Below the pieces are notes generated by a model. The model did no database searches and was not told the DNA's origin. It worked only from the letters and a program-made list of their open reading frames with translations. The position numbers and the translations under genes were made by a program. From Clostridium sp. CF012 (GTDB lineage Bacteria; Bacillota; Clostridia; Clostridiales; Clostridiaceae), in contig NZ_JAHLEF010000022.1 in NCBI RefSeq assembly GCF_018861755.1, forward strand, positions 1-64,000: a stretch of 64,000 nt of DNA, in the 5' to 3' direction. Positions 53,494 through 63,151 of the stretch are shown here, in pieces (the stretch's first letter is position 1; every line of letters starts with the position of its first letter).

Positions 53494-54525
53494 TTATGCA
53501 TTTATCCTTTTTACTAATTCATCAACATTATCTAATTCCTCAGTGAGCATTGGAACTATATCATATACATCTCCAACAATACCATAGTCAGCTACTCCAA
53601 AAATCAGAGCTGATGGATTTTTATTGATAGCAATTACTACATCTGCTTCCTGCATACCAACAACATGTTGAATAGCACCAGAAATACCACAAGCAATATA
53701 CACAGTAGGCTTCACAGTTGTACCAGTTTGACCTACTTGATGAGAATGATCAATCCATCCTGCATCAACAGCCGCACGAGAAGCACCAACTACTCCACCA
53801 AATTTATCTGCAAGCTTTTTGAGCATTTCAAAGCCCTTTTCATCTCCAAGACCTAGGCCTCCGGAAACAATGACATTAGCATCTACTAAAGATACCATAT
53901 CCTTATTTGTTTTTACAGTTTTAATTACCCTTGTTCTTATATCCTTCTCTGACAATTTAAAGTCTAAATTAATAATTTCCCCAACTTTTGATTCATCCTT
54001 TAAAGCTTTATCCATAACACCTGGTCTTACAGTAGACATTTGTGGCCTATTATTTGGGCAAATAATAGTGGCCATAATGTTCCCTCCAAAGGCAGGACGA
54101 GTCTGCATAATTTTTTTATCCTCTGGGTCAATTTCAAGTTTTGTGCAGTCTGCTGTTAGTCCTGTGTCCAATCTAGATGACATCCTAGGAGCTAGATCTC
54201 TACCAATATGAGTTGCTCCAAGTAGCATTATTTCGGGTTTAAATTGATTTACAGCATCGCAAATAACTTTTGTGTAAGCATCTGTTGTATAGTTTTCTAA
54301 AAGAGAACTATCTGCTACATATACCTTTTGCGCACCATAAGAAATTAATTCCTTAGCAAGTCCATTTATATCTTTTCCCAGTAACACAGCACATAATTCA
54401 ACCCCAACTTCATTAGCAAGCTTTTTACCTTCTCCCAAAAGCTCAACTACAACCGGAGAAATTTTACCTTGTCTTTGCTCTGCAAATACCCATATATTTT
54501 TATATAAACTTAAATCCATATCCAT
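53494..54525 (-). CDS. etfA: Electron transfer flavoprotein subunit alpha
   Basis: The 343-residue subunit carries the C-terminal FAD-binding domain ([42 protein letters not shown]; and [16 protein letters not shown]). With EtfB and the acyl-CoA dehydrogenase it can form an electron-bifurcating complex coupling enoyl-CoA reduction by NADH to ferredoxin reduction. The ATG follows GGAGG by five bases, with a second ATG two codons later. The gap to the previous gene is 77 bases. Confidence 0.9.
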   Translation of the reverse strand: MDMDLSLYKNIWVFAEQRQGKISPVVVELLGEGKKLANEVGVELCAVLLGKDINGLAKELISYGAQKVYVADSSLLENYTTDAYTKVICDAVNQFKPEIMLLGATHIGRDLAPRMSSRLDTGLTADCTKLEIDPEDKKIMQTRPAFGGNIMATIICPNNRPQMSTVRPGVMDKALKDESKVGEIINLDFKLSEKDIRTRVIKTVKTNKDMVSLVDANVIVSGGLGLGDEKGFEMLKKLADKFGGVVGASRAAVDAGWIDHSHQVGQTGTTVKPTVYIACGISGAIQHVVGMQEADVVIAINKNPSALIFGVADYGIVGDVYDIVPMLTEELDNVDELVKRINA

Positions 54526-54602
54526 GTTTACCTCCACCTAATATAATGTATTTTGTTTTTCCATAAATTCAGTATTATGCAACCTATTGATTGCAAATCA
54601 AC

Positions 54603-55388
54603 TTATATAATGTGTTTTTGTTTTAAAGCCACTACTAATTGTTCAACCTTTTTCTTAGATGTACCCTCAAGCATTACGCCCTTTCCCTTAGGTTGTGGTG
54701 TAAATGATTTAAATACCTTAGTAGGTGAAGCTTTTAATCCTACGTGATTTGTATCAATGTCAATATCGTTAAAGCCTAAAACCACAATTTCTTTTTTATA
54801 TGCATCAAATATTTTGTCTACTGACATATATCTAGGTTCGTTTAACTCCTTAACAGCTGTTAATAATACAGGCATATCTACTTTAATGATCTCATATCCA
54901 TCTTCTAGTTGCCTTTGTACTTCTAATTCATTACCTTTAATTTCAAGGTTCTGAACGTATGTAACTTGTGGCATATGCAGTTTTTCAGCAATCTGAGGTC
55001 CTACCTGAGCTGTATCTCCATCTATTGCTTGTCTTCCTGCAAAAATTATATCAAATTGTCCTATTTTATTAATACCTGCTACTATTGCATTAGATGTTGA
55101 CCAGGTGTCAGAACCACCAAAGGCTCTATCACTTAATAGAAACGCATCATCTGCACCCATAGCTAAACATTCTCTTAGCATATAATCTGCCTGAGGTGGT
55201 CCCATGGAAACCACAGTAACTGTAACATCTTTATATTTATCTTTTATTTTAAGAGCTTCCTCTAATGCATTAGCATCATCTGGATTTAAAATACTTGGAA
55301 CACCCTCGCGAATAAGGGTTCCTTTCTCTTTATCAATTTTAACTTCTGTAGTATCTGGTACTTGTTTTACACAAACTAATATTTTCAA
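54603..55388 (-). CDS. etfB: Electron transfer flavoprotein subunit beta
   Basis: The 261-residue partner has the EtfB signature set: ILVCVKQVPDTTEVKID, GADDAFLLSDRAFGGSDT, FDIIFAGRQAIDGDTAQVGPQIAEKL and the C-terminal FTPQPKGKGVMLEG. The start is a TTG eight bases after GGAGG; the TTG five codons earlier lies inside that site. It is coded between the dehydrogenase and etfA as in the C. difficile leucine operon. Confidence 0.9.
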   Translation of the reverse strand: MKILVCVKQVPDTTEVKIDKEKGTLIREGVPSILNPDDANALEEALKIKDKYKDVTVTVVSMGPPQADYMLRECLAMGADDAFLLSDRAFGGSDTWSTSNAIVAGINKIGQFDIIFAGRQAIDGDTAQVGPQIAEKLHMPQVTYVQNLEIKGNELEVQRQLEDGYEIIKVDMPVLLTAVKELNEPRYMSVDKIFDAYKKEIVVLGFNDIDIDTNHVGLKASPTKVFKSFTPQPKGKGVMLEGTSKKKVEQLVVALKQKHII

Positions 55389-55426
55389 AATATATACCTC
55401 CAAGTATAAAAATTTTTATATTGTTT

Positions 55427-56560
55427 CTATCTTAAAACACTGGCTGCGATTACCATTTGCTGTACTTGTGATGTACCTTCATAAATAGATAAAATCCTAG
55501 CATCTCTGTACATTCTTTCAATTGGATAATCCTTTATATAACCATATCCACCATGAAGTTGTAGTGCTTTATAAGCAACCTCATTAGCCACCTCTGCTGC
55601 ATAGTATTTTGCCATAGATCCTTCTTTTTCAATTTTCATATGAGCATCTTTCTTTTCTGCAGTATCATAAACTAATAATCTAGCTGCACATACCTTAGTC
55701 TCCATGTCAGCTATGGTAAACTGAGTATTTTGGAACTTAGACAATGGTTTACCAAATTGAATTCTTTGCTTAGTATATTTTATAGCTTCATCTAAAGCAC
55801 CTTGAGCAACTCCAAGAGCTTGCGCCGCAACACCGATTCTACCAGCCTCAAGAGTATTCATAGCAATTTTAAATCCCATACCCTCTTTGCCTATTAAATT
55901 CTCCTTTGGAACCACAACATTCTGGAAAACTAAATCAGAAGTTTCTGTACCTCTAATACCCATCTTGTCCTCATGAGCACCATGTGAGAATCCTTCCCAA
56001 CTACTTTCTACTATAAATGCTGAAGTACCGCGTACACCTTTAGATTTATCAGTCATAGCAATTACTATGGCAAAATCACAAATGGGAGCATTAGTAATAA
56101 AGCACTTTCTACCATTTAAAATATAGTTATCTCCATCTAACACAGCTTCTGCTTGCTGTGCACCTGCATCAGAACCTGCACCAGGTTCAGTTAAAGCAAA
56201 GGCGCCAATTTGCTCGCCTAAAGCTAAAGGTTTTAAGTATTTTTCTTTTTGAGCATCTGTACCAAAATTCATAATAGGCAATGCCACAAGAGAGGATCCA
56301 GCAGTAACAAATGTACCTGTGGAACAACATTTCCTACTAATTTCTTCCATAACTATCGCATATGAAACATAATCTGCACCAGCTCCACCATATTCTTTTG
56401 GAACTATTGTGCTTATAAATTTATACCTTGCCAACTTATCCATTAATTCCCTTGGCATCACACCAGTCTTATCCATCTCCGCTGGCAGTGTGTCTAATTC
56501 TTTTTTCACAAAATCTCTAACTGCCTTTTGTAAAAGTATATGTTCTTTCTTAAATAACAT
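55427..56560 (-). CDS. acdB: Acyl-CoA dehydrogenase (isocaprenoyl- or cinnamoyl-CoA reductase)
   Basis: The 377-residue flavoenzyme reduces the 2-enoyl-CoA formed by the dehydratase. FAD and substrate blocks are EKYLKPLALGEQIGAFALTEPGAGSDAG (in part), CFITNAPICDFAIVIAMTD and KLQLHGGYGYIKDYPIERMYRDARI (in part). The catalytic glutamate is E361 in SIYEGTSQVQ, the position used by short-chain acyl-CoA dehydrogenases. The ATG follows GGAGG by eight bases. It lies between the dehydratase genes and etfB. Confidence 0.85.
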   Translation of the reverse strand: MLFKKEHILLQKAVRDFVKKELDTLPAEMDKTGVMPRELMDKLARYKFISTIVPKEYGGAGADYVSYAIVMEEISRKCCSTGTFVTAGSSLVALPIMNFGTDAQKEKYLKPLALGEQIGAFALTEPGAGSDAGAQQAEAVLDGDNYILNGRKCFITNAPICDFAIVIAMTDKSKGVRGTSAFIVESSWEGFSHGAHEDKMGIRGTETSDLVFQNVVVPKENLIGKEGMGFKIAMNTLEAGRIGVAAQALGVAQGALDEAIKYTKQRIQFGKPLSKFQNTQFTIADMETKVCAARLLVYDTAEKKDAHMKIEKEGSMAKYYAAEVANEVAYKALQLHGGYGYIKDYPIERMYRDARILSIYEGTSQVQQMVIAASVLR

Positions 56561-56618
56561 ATTAATATCCTCCATTTCAACTTTGATATAGCATTATTTA
56601 TATATAATCATGTTCAAA

Positions 56619-57749
56619 TTATAAGCTTAGCATTTCAGCAAAAGTTTGAACACGAGTTCTAGCTTGTTCATTATTTTTCATTTGTTGATCTATCTCAAGA
56701 TATAAAGTAGGAACTCCTGCTGCTTCCACTTCTTTCTTCATTAGTGGATAATCATATTCCTCAGGATCACAGAATTTCATCATGCAGAAAATAACACCAT
56801 CAATATTCTTTTCCTTTATCTCCTGAGTTATCATAGCTCCACGTTTTTTCTCAGGGTCGTATGCCAAGGAGCAGCCTTCAAAAATAGACCAAAATCTTGC
56901 TAATCTATCTACTGCATCCGATCCTCCTGGAACGTCAAATCTAAATTGTCTTGTTTCTTGTGCTAAATCATCTGCAGCTACTGCAATATTATTTTCAGCA
57001 AGAATACTCAGTAACTCTTCTGAGTCAGCTAATATACCTGATAACAATACTGTTTTCCCTAACCATTTCTCAGCAGGCGTTTTCTCTACTTCTGAAATAA
57101 GAACTTTCACTAATTTTGTATGCTCCGATTTTTCCATGAAGAAAGCACTCTTAATGACTGCATTTCTAATTATTGGAGTGATAATATTTGGGTACTTTGC
57201 AGCTACTTCTACAAAACCCCTCATAGTTCTTCTATGGTCATTATAAATCTCAATACTTTCATTTAATTTTTCTTCTGTAATGATGCAACCACTAATTTCT
57301 TCTAATCTTTTTTTGATATTATTGTATTCACTTTTTAAATATACAATGCCTGCTTCAAGTTTCCTGTTCTGAGGATGAACAAGTGAAATATATTCAACCT
57401 GTGGAACAGCTACCTTCCAATTCTGGCCCATACATATTAAGGTGTCACACATACCAGGAATAATAACCGCTGATAAATCATTGTAGACTCCCTTTAATCC
57501 ATATTCAAGGCAAGACTGCATAATTGAACAAGCGAATGCTGGAAGATATTGTTTACTTAATTCAATGTCTGTGGCTCCTCCCCAAATACCCATTGGAAAC
57601 ATTCCAGCAGCATGAATAATCTCTTCAGGACAGTAAACAGGAAAACATCCAACTATTTTGATACCTTTTTCTCTATATGATTTCACCACTGCTCCTGGAT
57701 TATTAATAACATCTTTCATCTGTGATAAAACAGTTTCAAAAGTATTCAT
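56619..57749 (-). CDS. hadC: 2-hydroxyacyl-CoA dehydratase beta subunit
   Basis: The 376-residue subunit with a [4Fe-4S] cluster is of the HgdB/HadC/FldC family: [52 protein letters not shown] and the C-terminal [17 protein letters not shown] with EIDQQM. It works with the alpha subunit in the radical (ketyl) dehydration of an (R)-2-hydroxyacyl-CoA. Its ATG overlaps the preceding stop as TAATG, so translation is coupled and stoichiometry maintained. Confidence 0.85.
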   Translation of the reverse strand: MNTFETVLSQMKDVINNPGAVVKSYREKGIKIVGCFPVYCPEEIIHAAGMFPMGIWGGATDIELSKQYLPAFACSIMQSCLEYGLKGVYNDLSAVIIPGMCDTLICMGQNWKVAVPQVEYISLVHPQNRKLEAGIVYLKSEYNNIKKRLEEISGCIITEEKLNESIEIYNDHRRTMRGFVEVAAKYPNIITPIIRNAVIKSAFFMEKSEHTKLVKVLISEVEKTPAEKWLGKTVLLSGILADSEELLSILAENNIAVAADDLAQETRQFRFDVPGGSDAVDRLARFWSIFEGCSLAYDPEKKRGAMITQEIKEKNIDGVIFCMMKFCDPEEYDYPLMKKEVEAAGVPTLYLEIDQQMKNNEQARTRVQTFAEMLSL

Positions 57750-58969
57750 TAGTCATTACCTCCAGTTATTTTTCTTTCTTCCATTACTTCAACTAAACCT
57801 TGTATTCTTGTTTCAAATTGAGCTTCTGTAAAATTCCTTGGATCTGCTTGATCTCCATCAAAACCCGCATAAGGTAACCCCGTAGCTTCGTATACCTTTC
57901 TTTGCATTTCATATTGCATAAGGCTCATCAGTTTACAGCTTCTGTTCATATGGTAGAAAGCACCATCGCAGTCACCTGATTTTAGAGAATCTATTCTGAA
58001 TTTTGTCATTCTATCTAAATTTACATTATTAAACATACTACTATAGGCTCTTGCCATTCCATCTAGATCGTTGACTTCGTACTCTAAAGCCCAGGCATCA
58101 GGGTAAACACTCCCCGTCATATTAACACCATATTTTGATAATGTTTTCATTTTAAATCCAATATATGGCCAGCAAGGTATTCCTTCCATCATGATTCTAA
58201 ATTTTTCTTCTCCCCTAAATGTTGTTTCCTTATTTTTAATTCTCTCTTCTAATTCTGCAATTAATAGTTCAAAAGCATCGGTTGTTTCCTGTTTTCCTCT
58301 TGCACAAACAATAACTGCCATATAGTTGAATAAATCAAACCCATTCATAGGAGATGGCTTTGCTGAAGGTAAACTCATTGAATACTTCCAAAGCTTACCG
58401 TTTTTAGTAGAAATCTTCATGACCTCTTCAAATTTTTTAGGGTCAAATTTCTTTCCAGAGATCACTTCTAACTGTTTAATAGCTTCATCAAATTGACCTT
58501 TTAAATAATCTATTCTTTCCTGACTAACTTCATATTCATTGTTAAATGTAGTGTCAATCAAAATAAGTGGTATATTTAATTCCTTAGAGATATTTTCATA
58601 CCATTTAACAACTTGATTACAAATGTTGTTACAACATAATAGAAAGTCAGGACGAGGCATATCTAAGCTTTCACAACCGCCATTTTCAAGAAATCCAAAA
58701 TTAGTTCTTGCGTAAGCACATATGTCATTAGAGTATCCTGTGTCCTCTGCAATTCCACATAATTTTAGAGATTCTCTTTTTGCAGCTATTCCTGCTGCTT
58801 GATTTTCAGGATAGCATACACTAAGCCCAAAACACTCCGCAAGCTCTTGAGGAAATACAGATGTGGACCAACCTACAGGTTCACCCTTTGCTTTGGCCTC
58901 AAATGCATTTTCGTACTGCTTTGCTAATAAATTGCTTATTACTTCTTTTGATGATAATTTATCGCTCAT
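57749..58969 (-). CDS. hadB: 2-hydroxyacyl-CoA dehydratase alpha subunit
   Basis: The 406-residue subunit of the same family as the beta subunit has the cluster-binding cysteines spread over [24 protein letters not shown] (in part), [15 protein letters not shown] and [21 protein letters not shown], with the substrate region [19 protein letters not shown]. The two subunits form the heterodimer that the ATP-driven activator reduces by one electron. The ATG follows GAGGAGG. It lies 23 bases after the activator gene. Confidence 0.85.
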   Translation of the reverse strand: MSDKLSSKEVISNLLAKQYENAFEAKAKGEPVGWSTSVFPQELAECFGLSVCYPENQAAGIAAKRESLKLCGIAEDTGYSNDICAYARTNFGFLENGGCESLDMPRPDFLLCCNNICNQVVKWYENISKELNIPLILIDTTFNNEYEVSQERIDYLKGQFDEAIKQLEVISGKKFDPKKFEEVMKISTKNGKLWKYSMSLPSAKPSPMNGFDLFNYMAVIVCARGKQETTDAFELLIAELEERIKNKETTFRGEEKFRIMMEGIPCWPYIGFKMKTLSKYGVNMTGSVYPDAWALEYEVNDLDGMARAYSSMFNNVNLDRMTKFRIDSLKSGDCDGAFYHMNRSCKLMSLMQYEMQRKVYEATGLPYAGFDGDQADPRNFTEAQFETRIQGLVEVMEERKITGGND

Positions 58970-58992
58970 TTTTCTCCTCCTCAAACCTTTTA

Positions 58993-59799
58993 TTAGTTTT
59001 CAATTTCATTGCTTTCAAGTTCATTATTTTTAAGTTCATCGAATGCATACAAAGCTGCTCCTAATGCTCCAGTAAGTTGTGCTAAATCTGGCACAATAAT
59101 TTCAAGTCCAAGAGCCTGCTCCATAGCTCTAACAACCCCGCTATTTCTTGCCACACCACCTACCATTACCACACTTTCCTGGATACCTACTCTTTTTGCA
59201 AGACTAGAAACTCTTTTAGCTACTGAAGCATGAATACCAGCAATAATATCTTCAATTGCTACTTCATTGGATAAATGAGAAATAACCTCTGATTCTGCAA
59301 AAACAGTACATGTACTACTTATAGGAACTTCTTTTGTGGATTTAGCAGACAAGTCACCTAAATCTGAAACATTAACTTCAAGTGCTCTTGCCATAACATC
59401 TAAAAATCTTCCTGTGCCAGCAGCGCACTTATCGTTCATAACAAAATTAACCAATTTACCACTTTCATTAAGCTTTAATGCTTTTGCATCTTGCCCACCA
59501 ATGTCTATAATGGTTTTAGCACTGGGTACTAAGAAGTTAACTCCCTTTGTATGACAACTCAGCTCGCTAATTTGCTTATCTGCATCAGAATATTTCATTC
59601 TTCCATATCCAGTTACTACTAGCTTTTCTATATCCTCGCGGCAAATATCCAGCTTCCCAAATAATTCTTTCAATGCCCTTGCAGGTCCTGTAGTGCCTGT
59701 ACCCGAGGGTATAGTTGAAGTAGCCACGATTTTTATACCATTCTCAATAATTACACCCTTGGTTGCTGTTGAGCCTATGTCGAGTCCCATTGTATACAT
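58993..59799 (-). CDS. hadI: 2-hydroxyacyl-CoA dehydratase activator (ASKHA ATPase)
   Basis: The 268-residue homodimeric ATPase injects one electron into the dehydratase. It has the ASKHA phosphate-binding loop MGLDIGSTATKGVII, the helix-cluster-helix cysteine C125 in NDKCAAGTGRF and a second at C164 in ISSTCTVFAESE; one [4Fe-4S] cluster bridges the two subunits. The C-terminal VMVGGVARNSGVVRAME completes the nucleotide pocket. The ATG is placed after AAAGGACAGGA; the longer frame has no site. Confidence 0.9.
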   Translation of the reverse strand: MYTMGLDIGSTATKGVIIENGIKIVATSTIPSGTGTTGPARALKELFGKLDICREDIEKLVVTGYGRMKYSDADKQISELSCHTKGVNFLVPSAKTIIDIGGQDAKALKLNESGKLVNFVMNDKCAAGTGRFLDVMARALEVNVSDLGDLSAKSTKEVPISSTCTVFAESEVISHLSNEVAIEDIIAGIHASVAKRVSSLAKRVGIQESVVMVGGVARNSGVVRAMEQALGLEIIVPDLAQLTGALGAALYAFDELKNNELESNEIEN

Positions 59800-59855
59800 A
59801 CTATCCTGTCCTTTCCTATTTGGCGTAATATGCCTTACTAACAATTTTACTAAAA

Positions 59856-61067
59856 CTATCTAACTAATTTGCCTGATTTCAAAGTCTGAATTTCTTCTAT
59901 GCTATATCCAATTGAACTTAAGATTTCATCAGTATTTTCTTCAAGTCTTGGAGCAGGAGTCATTTCCCTAATACCCATTTCTCCAAATTTAACAGGTGAA
60001 TTGACTAAAATACCTTCATTACCTGAATCATAAGTTTTCTTTACTAAATAGTCATTTGCCCAAGCTTGTTCATCCACAGCAATGTCAGCACAAGACTGAA
60101 CTCTTTCAAAAGGAATATCACATTCCATAAGAACTTTTTCCCACTCATCAAGAGTTTTTTTAAGCATTGCCTCTGAAACAATAGTAACCATAGACTCAAC
60201 ATTTTCCACCATTCCATTTCGGGTATTATATCTATCATCATTCATTAAATCTTCTCTACTAATAGCCTTAAAGAATCTTTCAATCCATTGATCATATTGT
60301 ATTAATGCTAATTGAATCCATTTTTCATCCTTGCATTGGTATGAATTACAAACAGGAGAGTTTGGACTAAGTCTTGACATCGGCATTTTATTTCCGTACT
60401 GGTCAGACATAATCATAGAACCAAGTCCATAAATGCCCATATGGTAAAGACTTACTGTTATCTTTTCTCCTGTGCCTGTTTTAGCTTTCTTTACAAGAGC
60501 TGCGCATGCACCTGCTGCAAGAGCAATGCCTACGTAGTGATCGCCAAAGCCTGCAGCAACATTTGTTGGAGTAGTACCTTTTTCCATAAGTGAAGACATA
60601 ACACCACCTCTTGCAAAATATGATGTGTAGTCAAATCCAGGTTTATCCTTTAGTGGCCCTTCCTCTCCATAGCCTAAAGCTTGAACAAATATTAAACCAG
60701 GATATTTTGCCTTAAGCTGTTCATAAGATAATCCAAGTTTTGCAAGAGCTTGCACGCGAACATTTGTAACAAAAATATCTGCCTCTTCAAGTAATTTATG
60801 AAATACTTCCATGCCTTCTTTTGATTTTACATTAACGCAAATACTTTTTTTATTAAAGTTTTCATTTTCAAACCAAGGATTTTCATCATCCTGGCAAGGT
60901 GATGAGTATACACATCCAATACCCCTCATGTTTTCTCCAGAAATAGGCTCTACCTTAATAACATCAGCACCCCAATCAGCAAGCATCCTAGCAGCACATG
61001 GTGCAGCGATAAATGTTGCAAATTCAACAACTTTAATTCCTTTTAATAGCCATTTGTTATCATCCAT
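59856..61067 (-). CDS. hadA: Family III CoA-transferase (HadA/FldA type)
   Basis: The 403-residue CaiB/Frc-fold enzyme moves CoA from the product acyl-CoA to the (R)-2-hydroxyacid. It carries KGIKVVEFATFIAAPCAARMLADWGADVIKVEP (in part), the GYGEEGPLKDKPGFDYTSYFARGG block with the catalytic Asp, and ATP-free family III architecture. HadA (isocaproate) and FldA (phenyllactate) cannot be separated by eye. It is the first gene after the sigma-54 promoter. The ATG follows GAAAGGATG. Confidence 0.85.
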   Translation of the reverse strand: MDDNKWLLKGIKVVEFATFIAAPCAARMLADWGADVIKVEPISGENMRGIGCVYSSPCQDDENPWFENENFNKKSICVNVKSKEGMEVFHKLLEEADIFVTNVRVQALAKLGLSYEQLKAKYPGLIFVQALGYGEEGPLKDKPGFDYTSYFARGGVMSSLMEKGTTPTNVAAGFGDHYVGIALAAGACAALVKKAKTGTGEKITVSLYHMGIYGLGSMIMSDQYGNKMPMSRLSPNSPVCNSYQCKDEKWIQLALIQYDQWIERFFKAISREDLMNDDRYNTRNGMVENVESMVTIVSEAMLKKTLDEWEKVLMECDIPFERVQSCADIAVDEQAWANDYLVKKTYDSGNEGILVNSPVKFGEMGIREMTPAPRLEENTDEILSSIGYSIEEIQTLKSGKLVR

Positions 61068-61165
61068 TTTAATCATCCTTTCAATATTTCTTTATATTTA
61101 AACACTATATATATTTAAGTATTATAAACCTTTAAAGATTGTAAACTTTTACACACTATATGCAG

Positions 61166-61183
61166 TAGCAAAAGTCATGCCAA
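61166..61183 (-). promoter_or_regulatory. Sigma-54 promoter of the had operon
   Basis: On the minus strand TTGGCATGACTTTTGCTA matches the TGGCACG-N4-TTGCT consensus at both the -24 GG and -12 GC with exact spacing. It lies about 100 bases before the CoA-transferase start. No sigma-A-type box is equally good. Confidence 0.8.
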
Positions 61184-61256
61184 ATATAAGTTGTTTGAGA
61201 AACTACACTAAGTCTATTTTTTAACAAACCTTTGCATTAGTAATTATTCAATTTCC

Positions 61257-61289
61257 TTGCATAATGCAATTTTCCGTTGCATTATGCAT
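61257..61289. promoter_or_regulatory. Twin palindromic activator sites (UAS) of the had operon
   Basis: TTGCATAATGCAA (61257-61269, perfect) and TTGCATTATGCAT (61277-61289, one mismatch) are centred 20 bp apart, two helical turns, and lie 80-100 bp upstream of the -24 element. Related half-sites occur at 61232 and 61299. They lie between the operon and its divergent sigma-54 activator gene, which is the expected binder. Confidence 0.65.
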
Positions 61290-61415
61290 TATTTTTATAT
61301 GCATTTAATTATTTTCTATCTTTTTCCATAAAAATATGATATTATAACGTTATTAAATTAACAATTAACTTTGTAATTTCAAGACTTTATTTTATTTTGA
61401 AAGGCATGGTGTTAT

Positions 61416-63056
61416 ATGAATACTATTTCAGAAGATATGTTAAACAAAATATATAATCCTATAATTGTATGTAACGACAATGGACAAGTATTATATACTA
61501 ATGCCATAATGGACAGTATTTTTGAGTATACTAAAATCAAAATTCTAAAGAATATACGAGATCTTGATATAGATTTCAATTATGAAAGTATTTTAGAAAA
61601 TGGAACTAGTCACCGCTGTATTTTAATGAATGGCCTCCCTTGCCCTGTTAGCATACATATTCTAACCTCGGAAGGTAATTCACTCAATATTATGTATATG
61701 TTTGATAGCTCTATTATTAACAATAAAACCGTAGAGAATATTATAAATGATATTGATGAGGTAATTGTTATTTTCAATGAACATGGCATAATTGAAAAAA
61801 TGAATGACCTTTGTGATGTGCTTTTGCCCTTTAATCGTTGCGAAGCACTTGGTCAAAGCATTTATGACATATCACAAAGAGGTTTGGTAAAGGATCCTAT
61901 TATTATTGATATGCTAAAAATCAAAGAAAAAATTTATAGAAATATTAAATATCCAAGTGGAAAAACTCTTGCTTATACAGCTGTACCTTTTTTCCATAAT
62001 AATGGTGATTTAAAGGGTGGCGTACTTACTGGTCGCGATATTACCCGATTAATAAAATTACAAACAAACACAAATCTAAATATTAAACAGCCTGAAAATA
62101 TAGAATATATTAGTCAAAGCAAGGTCATTGATAACATCAAAAAAATGGTTATAAGAGCTGCTGCTTATGACTCATCCATATTTATTACCGGAGAATCAGG
62201 TGTTGGTAAAGAAATTATTGCCAGAATGATCTATAACTATAGTCCTCGTCGGGAAAAACCTTTTATTACAATAAACTGTGGTGCAATACCCTCTGAACTT
62301 TTGGAATCTGAATTCTTCGGCTATGAAGAGGGTACCTTTACAGGTGCCAAAAGAGGTGGTAAAAAAGGCCTTTTAGAAGAAGCAAATGGAGGTACCATTT
62401 TTCTTGATGAAATCGGGGAATTACCCTTGCCAATGCAAACAAAAATCCTCAGGGTAATACAGGAAAACGAATTTACAAGAATAGGTGCAGCAACACCTAT
62501 AAAGTTAAATATAAGATATATTAGTGCTACAAATGTATCTGAAGCGGAACTTCATAATAGTAAAAAATTCAGACAAGATTTATATTATCGCCTTAATATT
62601 ATACCCATTAAAATTCCGCCTATCAAAGATAGAAAAGAAGATATTATTCCCTTAATTAAGTATTTCCTTAATTTTTATAACAAAAAATATAATAGATGTT
62701 TAAGATTTTCACCAATAGCAATAAAGATTCTTTATAAGTATGATTGGCCAGGAAACATAAGAGAACTTAAAAATATGATAGAAAGGTTAATTGTTCTTGC
62801 AGCTAATGATATTATCAGCGAGGAGGACCTTAGCACATTTATGATCTTAAGTGAGGTTTACGATTCTTTAAATGATATGCCTAGCGTTATAATAAATGGT
62901 CATAGTAATCTAAACACTGTATATGGTATAGTGGACCAAATAATGATACCCAAAGCCATAGAAATACACGGCTCCGTTGTGAATGCTTCTAAAGAACTTG
63001 GAGTTAACCCTTGCACAATACACCGAAAAATCAAAAGCGGTTCTATAAAATTGTAA
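61416..63056 (+). CDS. PAS-containing sigma-54-dependent transcriptional activator
   Basis: The 546-residue enhancer-binding protein has two N-terminal PAS-like domains (about 1-105 and 110-215; VFNEHGIIEKMN and the second with TAVPFFHNNGDLKGGVL), the AAA+ domain (about 220-460; Walker A TGESGVGKE, sigma-contact GTFTGA, Walker B GGTIFLDEIGELP, second region RIGAATPIKLNIRYISATN) and a Fis-type helix-turn-helix at the end (AIEIHGSVVNASKELGVNPCTIHRKI in part). It is divergent from the had operon and is the likely activator. A PAS ligand, perhaps a 2-oxo- or hydroxyacid, would be the inducer. GAAAGGCATGG precedes the ATG. Confidence 0.9.
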   Translation: MNTISEDMLNKIYNPIIVCNDNGQVLYTNAIMDSIFEYTKIKILKNIRDLDIDFNYESILENGTSHRCILMNGLPCPVSIHILTSEGNSLNIMYMFDSSIINNKTVENIINDIDEVIVIFNEHGIIEKMNDLCDVLLPFNRCEALGQSIYDISQRGLVKDPIIIDMLKIKEKIYRNIKYPSGKTLAYTAVPFFHNNGDLKGGVLTGRDITRLIKLQTNTNLNIKQPENIEYISQSKVIDNIKKMVIRAAAYDSSIFITGESGVGKEIIARMIYNYSPRREKPFITINCGAIPSELLESEFFGYEEGTFTGAKRGGKKGLLEEANGGTIFLDEIGELPLPMQTKILRVIQENEFTRIGAATPIKLNIRYISATNVSEAELHNSKKFRQDLYYRLNIIPIKIPPIKDRKEDIIPLIKYFLNFYNKKYNRCLRFSPIAIKILYKYDWPGNIRELKNMIERLIVLAANDIISEEDLSTFMILSEVYDSLNDMPSVIINGHSNLNTVYGIVDQIMIPKAIEIHGSVVNASKELGVNPCTIHRKIKSGSIKL

Positions 63057-63151
63057 AATAAAAAAACAATTAACACTTAATACTTATAGGCTTCAAAATT
63101 AACTAATAATATTCTATTTGCATGTTATAATAATATAGGGTGAAAAAAACA

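Noticed and set aside
61341-61368. Possible Rex operator (GTTATTAAATTAACAA) before the sigma-54 activator
   Set aside because: Only one half-site is good; AT-rich DNA gives such matches by chance.
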